Positions 42,443-49,300 of a stretch of DNA of 64,000 nucleotides are shown here, one piece after another; position 1 is the stretch's first letter, and each line of letters starts with the position of its first letter. The notes beneath the pieces are model-generated. The model was not told the origin of the DNA. It saw only the letters and a program-made list of their open reading frames with translations, and did not search any database. The position numbers and the translations under genes are program-made. The stretch is from Amorphoplanes friuliensis DSM 7358 (GTDB lineage: Bacteria; Actinomycetota; Actinomycetes; Mycobacteriales; Micromonosporaceae): positions 4,626,001-4,690,000 of the forward strand of contig NC_022657.1 of NCBI RefSeq assembly GCF_000494755.1, given 5' to 3'.

Positions 42443-42882
42443 GCAGCCCCGCCACCGACCAGCACCTCCGCGACCTCACCCTGCTGCGCCGCGTCCGCGA
42501 CCGCATGGACCGCGAGTACGCCCAGCCCCTAGACGTCGAAGCCCTAGCCCGCGGCGTCCACATGTCATCCGGCCACCTCAGCCGCGAATTCAAACGCGCC
42601 TACGGCGAAACGCCCTACGCGTACCTGATGACCCGCCGCATCGAACGCGCCATGTGGCTGCTGCGCGGGGGAGACCTCACAGTCACCGAAGTCTGCTTCG
42701 CCGTCGGCTGCTCGTCGCTGGGCACCTTCAGCACCCGCTTCACCGAACTCGTCGGAGTGCCACCGAGCACGTACCGGGCCAAGACCCGCACAACGACCGG
42801 CATGCCGTCGTGCGTCGAAAAACAGGTCACCAGACCGATCAGGAATCGAGAAGCGCGGCCAGCCGCGCCGCAACTAGCGTGA
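42439..42882 (+). CDS. AraC-family regulator (HTH domain only)
   Basis: 147 residues. Two helix-turn-helices (LDVEALARGVHMSSGHLSREF and LTVTEVCFAVGCSSLGTFSTRF) and PPSTYRA are the AraC signature. There is no separate ligand domain, so it is a short member like those preceding VOC or epimerase genes. GTG 42439 overlaps the TetR stop. The VOC gene 5 nt downstream is probably in its operon. Confidence 0.9.
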   Translation: MSSPATDQHLRDLTLLRRVRDRMDREYAQPLDVEALARGVHMSSGHLSREFKRAYGETPYAYLMTRRIERAMWLLRGGDLTVTEVCFAVGCSSLGTFSTRFTELVGVPPSTYRAKTRTTTGMPSCVEKQVTRPIRNREARPAAPQLA

Positions 42883-42887
42883 CCTCC

Positions 42888-43298
42888 ATGGAAATCACGA
42901 TCCACTCGAGCTTCCTGCCCCACACCGACCCGGAAGCCTCCCTGGCCTTCTACCGCGACACCCTCGGCTTCGAAGTACGCCTCGACGTCGGCTACGAAGG
43001 CATGCGCTGGCTCACCGTCGGCCCACCCGGCCAGCCCTCCACCGCCATCGTCCTGCACCCACCGAACGTCGACCCGGGTGTGACCGAAGACGAACGCCGC
43101 ACCATCACCGAAATGATGGCCAAGGGCACCTACGCCGGCGTCAACCTGGCCACCACGGACCTCGACGAAACCTTCAAACGGGTAGAAGCCAGCAACGCTG
43201 AGGTAGTTCAGGAACCCACCAACCAGCCCTACGGCGTCCGCGACTGCGCCTTCCGCGACCCCGCCGGCAACATGATCCGCATCCAGGAACTGGCCTGA
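42888..43298 (+). CDS. VOC-superfamily protein
   Basis: 136 residues. The two beta-alpha-beta-beta-beta halves are clear (DPEASLAFYRDTLGFEVRL, and YGVRDCAFRDPAGNMIRI). The pairing with a short AraC regulator is common in actinobacteria. A GTG 9 nt upstream is an alternative start. No ligand is inferred. Confidence 0.88.
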   Translation: MEITIHSSFLPHTDPEASLAFYRDTLGFEVRLDVGYEGMRWLTVGPPGQPSTAIVLHPPNVDPGVTEDERRTITEMMAKGTYAGVNLATTDLDETFKRVEASNAEVVQEPTNQPYGVRDCAFRDPAGNMIRIQELA

Positions 43299-43571
43299 CC
43301 TCAAGCCACCGCACGTCCGTGGCCAGGTCGCGGCACCGATGACCGGCGGGGGACAGCCGCACGAGGCGCTGCCCATGAGGTCACCAGCTTGGCGGCGACT
43401 TCGCGCCATCCTGCGGCTGGTCGCCGCGATGCGGCAACGGAAGGCAAGAGTTCGTCGCCGCTGTGGTTGTTGGGCGCAGGGTGGGCCCGCTGCGCTCTAC
43501 CGCAGTCAGACAAGACGCCTGATCACGGACAAGGCGCTCCAAGCGCTCACGAAGGTGGCACGCCGACCGAG
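43299..43571. other. Gene-free stretch before array C
   Basis: No reading frame with recognisable features. The sequence grades into the palindrome array. Confidence 0.4.
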
Positions 43572-43808
43572 ACCAGGCCCAACATCGTTGAAGTCGGGCC
43601 TTCGCGACGCCGCCGAGGGCCCAACTTCGCTGATGTTGGGTCTTCCTGACGCCGGCGCGCGTGACGACATCGGTGAGATCGGGCCTTGGTGGCGCTGGTT
43701 TGCCCAACATCAGCGATGTCGGGCCTCCATGACACCGGCGAAGGCCCGACATCGGCGAAGTTGGGCCCTCGCGAGCCCGGTGATGGCCCAACTTCGCTGA
43801 TGTTGCGG
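43572..43808. repeat. 42-bp-period palindrome array C
   Basis: Six units with CAAC/CGAC starts at 43580, 43622, 43665, 43705, 43747 and 43789 (intervals 42, 43, 40, 42, 42). A well-preserved unit is CCCAAC, TTCGCTGAT, GTTGGG near 43620. Units occur in both orientations. It ends in the TetR remnant and lies about 230 bp left of the dif-like site. Confidence 0.85.
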
Positions 43809-43954
43809 TGATCTTGCGCCTGGCCGCGGCGTGCTGGTCGGCGGACGCGAAGTGGCGGTGGTTCTCGCGCGAAGCGCGGGAGGGTGGCGTGGGCGAGGCC
43901 GGCCTCGTCGCCAGGGCCTGCAACAGGAGCGTCGAGGTTGTCGAAGGTGACACC
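43796..43954 (-). pseudogene. TetR helix-turn-helix gene remnant, copy 2
   Basis: Homologous to 29922-30058 in the opposite orientation: both carry GTGTCACC/CTGTCACC, CGACAACCTCGACGCTCCTG and the GGCGACGAGGCC stretch. Copy 2 has a 19-nt insertion (43861-43879) absent from copy 1, plus a few base changes. In both copies the fragment abuts the palindrome array on the same side, so fragment and array were copied as a unit. Confidence 0.7.
43861..43879. repeat. 19-nt palindromic insertion, copy 2
   Basis: GTTCTCGCGCGAAGCGCGG, identical to 2384-2402. Comparison with the TetR remnant at 29922-30058 shows that exactly 19 nt are added here. Confidence 0.75.
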
Positions 43955-44029
43955 CGCATAGCTCAGCGGCCGATGGTCAGCGAATGCCCTGGAGGCCCGC
44001 CGGAAACCAATGCAGCCCTCACGTTGTCC

Positions 44030-44057
44030 GTGGTCGATAATTGACATTATGTCAACC
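44030..44057. other. dif-like chromosome-dimer resolution site
   Basis: Left arm GTGGTCGATAA, centre TTGACA, right arm TTATGTCAACC. The 11-6-11 layout and the ATAA/TTATG inner borders match known dif sites; the E. coli arms are GGTGCGCATAA and TTATGTTAAAT. The right half also contains the palindrome TTGACAT-T-ATGTCAA. It is strikingly AT-rich for this genome and lies between arrays C and D. The resemblance is seen directly; function as dif is inference. Confidence 0.7.
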
Positions 44058-44088
44058 TGAGCGCGAACAGCCCTAGGAAGCACGGCCT

Positions 44089-44366
44089 GGGCCCAACCTC
44101 AATGAAGTTGGGCCTTCGCCAGCCCAGGAAGGCCCAACTTCAAGGAGGTTGGGCCTTCCTGACGCCGGCGAGGCCGCGGCATCGGTCAGACTGGCCTTCG
44201 TGACGCTGGCGTGCCCAACATCGGTGAAGTTGGCCCTTCAGGGGCCGCGGGCAGGCCCAACATCAGCGAAGTCGGGCCTTTGGGAGTCCCGTGAAGGCAC
44301 AACATCGGTGAAGTTGGGCCTTCGGGAGCCCCATGGCGGCCCAGCATCGCTGATGTTGGGCCAGCT
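44089..44366. repeat. 42-bp-period palindrome array D
   Basis: Seven units with starts near 44094, 44135, 44178, 44216, 44258, 44300 and 44342 (intervals 41, 43, 38, 42, 42, 42). Cores such as GCCCAACATCAGCGAAG with GTCGGGCC or GTTGGGCC form imperfect stems. It begins about 32 bp right of the dif-like site. Confidence 0.85.
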
Positions 44367-44655
44367 AAGCGCCAGGGCCCGTAAAAGCCTCAGGAGAACC
44401 CGCCCCACAGAACCGATCCGACGAAGTCGAGTCGGACCCGCGCTGGACACCAACCACGCACGAACCCCCGCACGGTGGCTACGGACAAAGACCCCGACGA
44501 ACATCCCACAGTGCCAGCCCTTGACCTGAACACCGCAGGACCAAGAACCCGCAGCGGGACGCCGGCGAGCAACCAACTACGGAGTCCACCCCGCCGCCGG
44601 TGCGCACTGAAGCCCAGAAAATTCCAGACCCGCCACCAGCCCACCAAGATGGAAA
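44367..44655. other. Gene-free stretch between array D and the recombinase
   Basis: Open frames here have no recognisable content. Base composition becomes less GC-rich toward 44600-44680. Confidence 0.4.
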
Positions 44656-44683
44656 ATGCTGCATAATATTCCTTATGCAGGAC
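44656..44683. promoter_or_regulatory. Second dif-like palindrome overlapping the recombinase start
   Basis: CTGCATAA (44659-44666), TATTCC (44667-44672), TTATGCAG (44673-44680): perfect 8-bp arms around a 6-nt centre. The inner ATAA/TTATG borders match the site at 44030. The ATG of the recombinase (44675) lies in the right arm. CATAAT could also serve as a -10 box for a leaderless transcript, so promoter, operator and recombination-site readings all remain open. Confidence 0.6.
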
Positions 44684-45625
44684 GAACAAGACATACCGGT
44701 CAAGGATCTCATCGAAGACTTCCTCGCAGCAAGAGCCGTCCAGAAACCCTCGGAACACACCCTGATGGCCTACCGCCGAGACCTGACCACAGTCCTCACC
44801 CTGATCGACAAAGAAGCCACCCTCAAAGACCTCTCCCCCAAGATCCTCAGGACAGCCTTCGCCACCTTCGCCAAAGACCGTGCCCCGGCCTCCGTCTACC
44901 GAGCCTGGTCGAGCTGGAATTCCTTCTACAGCTTCCTGGTCATCGACGGCATCACCCCCGGCAACCCCATGCCCGCAGTAGGCAAGCCCAAAATGGCCAC
45001 CCCCTCCCCCAAGCCTCTGCGCGGCGAGGACACGCCGGAGCAACTCCTGCAGGCCGTCAACCAGACCGACGAACGCCAACGCGACCCCTGGCCCGAACGC
45101 GACGTAGCCGTGGTAGCTCTGGCCCTCTGCGCAGGCCTGAGGCTGTCCGAGCTGCTGGCCCTGACGGCAGGCGCACTGACAGGACGACCAGGCGAACGCC
45201 GCGTAGAAGTATCAGGAAAGGGCGGTCGGCCCAGGACGGTTCCGATCGAACCTGAACTGGACGCCGTCGTGGAGCGCTACCTGGACAGCCGTCAACGACG
45301 CTTCGGACGGGTCAAGCCTGCCGATCCCCTGCTGCTGGACCGCAAGGGTGAGCCTCTCAAGCGCGGCGGCCTGCAATATCTGGTCGAGTCCTGTTACCGC
45401 CGTGCGGGAATCACCGACCGTGTCCCCCGCGGCGCGCAGCTGCACGCCCTGAGGCACACCTTTGCCACCCGGCTCGCCGAGGATGGTGCGAACGCTTCCG
45501 AGATCATGCGGCTGCTCGGTCATGCCTCGCTGACCACGTCGCAGGGGTACATCGAGGTGACGGCGGCACAGCAACGCGCGGCGGTGCGGGCGAACCGCAC
45601 CAACCGCGCGCTGGGGAAGCTTTAG
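44675..45625 (+). CDS. Tyrosine recombinase (Xer/integrase type)
   Basis: 316 residues. The core-binding domain (about 8-95) opens IPVKDLIEDFLAARAVQKPS. The catalytic set is complete: Arg156 (AGLRLSEL), Lys182 (GKGGRPR), His257 and Arg260 (HALRHTF), His283 (GHASLTTSQ) and Tyr292. The size and motifs are Xer-like, without the extra N-terminal arm domain of lambda-type integrases. It lies 618 bp from the dif-like site and starts within the second one. The 5' third is richer in A and AAA/AAG codons than neighbouring genes, which may indicate transfer. It may be a terminus-linked Xer or the relic of a dif-using integrative element. Confidence 0.9.
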   Translation: MQDEQDIPVKDLIEDFLAARAVQKPSEHTLMAYRRDLTTVLTLIDKEATLKDLSPKILRTAFATFAKDRAPASVYRAWSSWNSFYSFLVIDGITPGNPMPAVGKPKMATPSPKPLRGEDTPEQLLQAVNQTDERQRDPWPERDVAVVALALCAGLRLSELLALTAGALTGRPGERRVEVSGKGGRPRTVPIEPELDAVVERYLDSRQRRFGRVKPADPLLLDRKGEPLKRGGLQYLVESCYRRAGITDRVPRGAQLHALRHTFATRLAEDGANASEIMRLLGHASLTTSQGYIEVTAAQQRAAVRANRTNRALGKL

Positions 45626-46440
45626 CTGTTGAGGAAGGCGAGCAGGGCTTCGTTGAACTCGGCCGGGTGGGAGGCGTTGATGCCGTGCGGCCCGTCCGGG
45701 ATCACGACGAGGGTGCTGCCGGCGATGGCCTCGTGGGTGCGCTTGCCGCTGTTCTCGAGGGGCACGATCGCGTCGCTGTCGCCGTGGATGACGAGCGTCG
45801 GCACGTCGATCTTGGCGAGGTCACCGCGGAAGTCGGTGAGCCCGAACGCGGAGATGCAGTCCAGCGTTCCCTTGGGTGAGGCCACGTGGGCCAGTTCCTG
45901 GGCGTACGTGACCTGGGCGTCGCTGACCTTGAGGTCCTTGCCGGCGGTGAAGAAGTTGGTGGCGAACACGTCGACGAACGCGATGCGGTCGCTGGTGACG
46001 CCCTGCTGGAACGCCTTGATCGTGGCGTCGTCGAGGGCGCCCTCGGGGTTGTCGTCGGTCTTGTAGAGGTACGGCGGGACGGCGCCGGCGAAGACTGCCT
46101 TGGCGATGCGGTCGCTGCCGTAGGTGCCGAGGTAGCGGGCTACTTCTCCCCCGCCCATCGAGAACCCGACGAGGGTGACGTTGCGCAGGTCGAGGTGCTG
46201 GAGCAGTCCGTCGAGGTCGGCGGCGAAGGTGTCGTAGTCGTAGCCGTCCCAGGTCTGCTCGCTCTGGCCGAAGCCGCGGCGGTCGTACGTGACGACGCGC
46301 CGGCCGTCGGCGATCAGTGCGGGGATCTGGGCTTCCCAGCTGCGGCTCGACAGGGGCCAGCCGTGGATGAGGACGACCGGGTCGCCCGTACCGAAGTCCT
46401 GGTAGTGGAGGTCGACGCCGTTGACGTGGGCAATGGTCAT
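45622..46440 (-). CDS. Alpha/beta hydrolase, non-haem chloroperoxidase/arylesterase-like
   Basis: 272 residues. Oxyanion region LIHGWPLSSRSW, nucleophile elbow GFSMGGGEVARY, acid HGDSDAIVP and histidine GPHGINASH. The strong resemblance is to cofactor-free perhydrolases and esterases, often grouped with peroxide-stress genes. It is 1 nt downstream of the Ohr gene and in the same OhrR-linked operon, consistent with an oxidative-stress context. Four nucleotides overlap the recombinase stop. Confidence 0.9.
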   Translation of the reverse strand: MTIAHVNGVDLHYQDFGTGDPVVLIHGWPLSSRSWEAQIPALIADGRRVVTYDRRGFGQSEQTWDGYDYDTFAADLDGLLQHLDLRNVTLVGFSMGGGEVARYLGTYGSDRIAKAVFAGAVPPYLYKTDDNPEGALDDATIKAFQQGVTSDRIAFVDVFATNFFTAGKDLKVSDAQVTYAQELAHVASPKGTLDCISAFGLTDFRGDLAKIDVPTLVIHGDSDAIVPLENSGKRTHEAIAGSTLVVIPDGPHGINASHPAEFNEALLAFLNS

Positions 46441-46441
46441 G

Positions 46442-46861
46442 TCAGGCCACCGTCAGGGCGACGTCGACGTTGCCGCGGGTCGCGTTGGAGTACGGGCACA
46501 CCTGGTGGGCGGCCTCGAGCAGGCTCTGTGCGGTGGCTTCGTCGAGGCCGGGGAGCTCGGCCTCGATGGCGACGGTGAGGCCGAAGCCGCCCTGGCCGTT
46601 GGGGCCGATGCCGACGTCGACGGTGATGGCCGTGTCGGTGAGGGTGATCTTCTGCTTGCCGGCGACCAGCTTGAGGGCGCTGTGGAAACAGGCGGCGTAG
46701 CCGGCGGCGAAGAGCTGCTCGGGGTTGCTGTGGGCGCCGCCGGGGCCGCCCATCTCCTTGGGGACGGCGAGGTCGAGGTCGAGGACGCCGTCGCTGGAGC
46801 GGGTGTGCCCGCCGCGTCCGTCGCCGGTGGCGGTCGCCGAGGCGGTGTAGACAGCCTGCAT
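46442..46861 (-). CDS. ohr: Organic hydroperoxide resistance protein, Ohr subfamily of OsmC
   Basis: 139 residues. The reactive Cys58 (YAACFHSAL) and resolving Cys122 (VCPYSNATRGN) are at family positions, with NPEQLFAAGY before the first. Ohr reduces organic hydroperoxides in the cytoplasm using its dithiol. It is downstream of the OhrR gene by 14 nt and upstream of a perhydrolase-like gene. Confidence 0.95.
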   Translation of the reverse strand: MQAVYTASATATGDGRGGHTRSSDGVLDLDLAVPKEMGGPGGAHSNPEQLFAAGYAACFHSALKLVAGKQKITLTDTAITVDVGIGPNGQGGFGLTVAIEAELPGLDEATAQSLLEAAHQVCPYSNATRGNVDVALTVA

Positions 46862-46875
46862 GGTGGTTCCCCTTG

Positions 46876-47322
46876 TCAGATGGTGGTGGCTGCTGCGGTG
46901 CCGCGGATGCGGCCGAGCAGGTGGTGGAGCTGGGTGGACTCGTCGAGCGTGAGGTCGAGTGCGCAGGCGAGGCGTTCCGGCAGGTCTGCTACCCGCTGCT
47001 GGAGTGCGGAACCTTGCGCGGTGGTGCTGATCCGGACGGTGCGTTCGTCGTCGGTGCCGCGCCGGCGCTGGATGAGGCCCTGGGTCTCGAGGCGTTTGAG
47101 CAGGGGCGAGAGGGTGCCGCTGTCGAGCTGCAGGGCGGCGCCGAGCTCGCGCACGGTGAGGTTGTCCCGGTGCCAGATGACGCGGAGGGCGACGTACTGG
47201 GGGTAGGTGAGCCCGAGTGCGTCGAGCGCGGGCCGGTAGAGGCCGGTCATGGCGCGGGAGGCGGCGTAGAGGTCGAAGCAGATCATCTGCTCGAGTCCCG
47301 TGGTGTTCTCGGTGCCTGCCAT
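46876..47322 (-). CDS. ohrR: MarR-family peroxide sensor, OhrR
   Basis: 148 residues. Cys15 in LEQMICFDLYAASR is the conserved peroxide-sensing cysteine, and the winged helix is LTVRELGAALQLDSGTLSPLLKRLETQGLI. Oxidation of the cysteine releases the repressor from DNA. ATG 47322 gives the canonical N-terminus with the cysteine at position 15. The palindrome at 47345-47363 directly upstream is the likely operator. Confidence 0.94.
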   Translation of the reverse strand: MAGTENTTGLEQMICFDLYAASRAMTGLYRPALDALGLTYPQYVALRVIWHRDNLTVRELGAALQLDSGTLSPLLKRLETQGLIQRRRGTDDERTVRISTTAQGSALQQRVADLPERLACALDLTLDESTQLHHLLGRIRGTAAATTI

Positions 47323-47344
47323 GCGGAGAACGCTAGCGCGCAAT

Positions 47345-47363
47345 TTAGTTGTGCACAATCTAA
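47345..47363. promoter_or_regulatory. Probable OhrR operator
   Basis: TTAG, TTGTGCACAA, TCTAA. The central TTGTGCACAA is a perfect 10-bp palindrome with partly symmetrical flanks, 23 bp upstream of the ohrR start and before the divergent acetyltransferase gene. Confidence 0.7.
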
Positions 47364-47398
47364 GTGCTGATGATCACGAAGCTGTTTAGGATCTCGGC

Positions 47399-47893
47399 GT
47401 GATCCGTTTTGTGGAGTTGCCGCCTGCCGCGTTGCAGGCACTGATCGAGTCCGACCTGCCCGCGGCCGGTGCCGCCGCAGGTCAGGAGCTGTCCGAATAC
47501 ATTCTCGGCGAGAAGTGGCTGTGGGAGATGCGCTTCGAGCAGATCGCCCGGGATCCGGCGAGCGCCGAGTGGATCGCCCGGGCGGTGGTGGCCGAGCCCG
47601 AGCAGGTGGTGATCGGGCACGCCGGTTTCCACGGTCCCCCGGACGCCGACGGCATGGTGGAGGTCGCCTACTCGGTCGCTCCGGCGTACCGGAGGCGCGG
47701 TTTTGCCAAGGAGATGCTGGCGGCGCTGATCGCGCGGGCCGAGACCGACCCGCGTGTCCGGGTGGTCCGGGCCAGCATCAGCCCGGAGAACGCCGCCTCG
47801 CTGGCGACGATCGCCGGCTTCGGGTTCGTGCAGGTCGGTGAGCAGTGGGACGAGGAGGACGGCCTGGAGCTGCTCTTCGAACGCCCGGCTTAA
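47399..47893 (+). CDS. GNAT-family acetyltransferase
   Basis: 164 residues. The acetyl-CoA loop is APAYRRRGFAKEML, with VEVAYSV before it and ENAASLATIAGFGFVQVG after it, the typical GNAT C-terminal part. GTG 47399 follows the shared ohrR promoter region. Its target is unknown. Confidence 0.9.
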   Translation: MIRFVELPPAALQALIESDLPAAGAAAGQELSEYILGEKWLWEMRFEQIARDPASAEWIARAVVAEPEQVVIGHAGFHGPPDADGMVEVAYSVAPAYRRRGFAKEMLAALIARAETDPRVRVVRASISPENAASLATIAGFGFVQVGEQWDEEDGLELLFERPA

Positions 47894-48681
47894 TCCGGGA
47901 GCGGCGGGTCGAGGTGCACGATGAGGGGCCGGTGGTCGGAGATGCCGACCTCGGGTGTGCGCACCTGGACGACGGAGCCGAGCAGTCCGGCGCCGCGGGG
48001 GTCGGCCAGGATGTGGTCGAGCTGGGCTCGGGGGCCGGTGCTGGGATAGGTGGGCTTGCGGGCCAGGGTGCGCCAGCCGGTGAACGCGCGGACGGGCCCG
48101 GAGGGCATGTTGAGGTCGCCGAGCAGGATCCGCGGCGCGGGCAGGGTGCGCAGGGCCCGGACGGCGGCGCGCAGCTGGCGGATGTTCCACCCCGGGACGA
48201 ACGACAGGTGGGTGTTGGCGACGGTGACGGGTCCGGTGGGTGTGTCGATGACGGCGGCGATCAGGACGCGGGGTTCGTCCTTGAGCAGCAGCAGTCCCCC
48301 ACCCGGCCCGGGCGCCCAGATCGGTGAGCGGATGGGTGCGGCCGGCAGCGTGGTGATCTGCCAGCGGATCACCGGCCAGCGGCTGATCAGGGCGATGCCG
48401 TAGAGCGGGTGGGCGTTGTCGTCGTCGGAGCGCCAGGGCTGCCAGGTCTCCCCCGGCGTGCCGACCACGGCGGCGGCGAAGCGGTGGACCTGGGCGCCCA
48501 TGGCCTCGGCGGCGATGGCGGTGAGGTCGAGCAGGCCGCTGCGGGGTTGCGCGCGGTCGACCTCCTGCAGGCCCAGGATGTCGGCGTCGAGGTCGGTGAC
48601 GGCGGAGGCGACACGCTCGGCGTGTACCTTGCCGTCGGAGAGTGACCTGCCGTGCAGCAGGTTGAAGGTGGCCAGTCGCAC
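47890..48681 (-). CDS. Endonuclease/exonuclease/phosphatase (EEP) family protein
   Basis: 263 residues. The motifs ATFNLLHGR, LQEVDRAQ, ANTHLSF, GDLNMP and GISDHRPLIV line up as the metal- and phosphate-binding sites of the EEP fold. No signal peptide is visible. The phosphodiesterase substrate could be nucleic acid or phospholipid headgroup. Four nucleotides overlap the convergent acetyltransferase. Confidence 0.9.
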   Translation of the reverse strand: MRLATFNLLHGRSLSDGKVHAERVASAVTDLDADILGLQEVDRAQPRSGLLDLTAIAAEAMGAQVHRFAAAVVGTPGETWQPWRSDDDNAHPLYGIALISRWPVIRWQITTLPAAPIRSPIWAPGPGGGLLLLKDEPRVLIAAVIDTPTGPVTVANTHLSFVPGWNIRQLRAAVRALRTLPAPRILLGDLNMPSGPVRAFTGWRTLARKPTYPSTGPRAQLDHILADPRGAGLLGSVVQVRTPEVGISDHRPLIVHLDPPLPD

Positions 48682-48706
48682 GGGAAGACCCTAGCGGGGA
48701 TGAGGG

Positions 48707-48805
48707 GTGTCAGCAGTGTTCAAGGCGGTGTGCTGTGCGGCGACGGTGTTCGTGATCCTGGGTGTGCTGGGTATCTGGTTGCGCCGGAGCCGGGGTCGCG
48801 GCTGA
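48707..48805 (+). CDS. Possible 32-residue single-span membrane peptide
   Basis: From GTG 48707 the frame encodes MSAVFKAVCCAATVFVIL, GVLGIW and a basic RRSRGRG tail, a plausible single-span peptide with positive-inside topology. GATGAGG sits a few bases upstream as a weak ribosome site. It lies 24 bp before the UPF0303 gene. No homologue is known to me, and it may be spurious. Confidence 0.35.
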   Translation: MSAVFKAVCCAATVFVILGVLGIWLRRSRGRG

Positions 48806-48829
48806 TCTTCGTCGGGGACAATGGCGGTC

Positions 48830-49300
48830 ATGACCGACGACGATCTCATCGCCCGGCTCGAAGACGACGAGCGGCGCCTGACCTTCACCCGGTTCGACAA
48901 CGCGGACGCCTGGCATCTGGGCAGCCTGCTGGTGGACCTGGCGACCACCCGGGACCTGCCGGTGGCGGTGGACATCCGCCGGGGTACCCAGCAGCTGTTC
49001 CACGCGGCGTTGCCGGGCAGCACGGCCGACAACGACTCGTGGATCGCCCGCAAGGTCCGCGTGGTGGAGCGTTTTGCCGCGTCGTCGTACCTGGTGGGGC
49101 GCCGGCTGGCGGCCAAGGGTGACACCCTCGACGCGAAGTACGGGGTGGACCCGGCCGATTACGCCGCGCACGGCGGGGCGTTCCCTGTCCGCGTACCGGA
49201 TGTGGGTGTGGTCGGGGTGGTGACGGTGTCGGGTCTGCCGCAGGCCGACGACCACGCGCTGGTGGTGGAGGCGATCGAGGCGCATCTGGACGTCAGCTGA
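48830..49300 (+). CDS. UPF0303/HbpS-like protein
   Basis: 156 residues. The order LTFTRFDNADAWHLGSLLVD, DIRRGTQQLFHAALPGST, and KYGVDPADYAAHGGAFPV is that of the UPF0303 (heme-degrading-domain, HbpS-related) family. Family members are linked to haem or redox binding but most are uncharacterised. ATG 48830 is used. It overlaps the next convergent gene by 8 nt. Confidence 0.8.
   Translation: MTDDDLIARLEDDERRLTFTRFDNADAWHLGSLLVDLATTRDLPVAVDIRRGTQQLFHAALPGSTADNDSWIARKVRVVERFAASSYLVGRRLAAKGDTLDAKYGVDPADYAAHGGAFPVRVPDVGVVGVVTVSGLPQADDHALVVEAIEAHLDVS

Noticed and set aside
43572..44366. CRISPR array
   Set aside because: Repeat units are imperfect palindromes that differ from each other, the linkers are themselves related to one another, and no cas gene is present in the window.
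44149..44529. 126-codon open frame
   Set aside because: It simply reads through array D; codon content follows the repeat, with no protein-like motif.
44089..44675. Integron with attC sites beside its integrase
   Set aside because: The recombinase lacks visible integron-specific insert features, no gene cassettes lie between the palindromes, and the 42-bp spacing is too short for cassettes.
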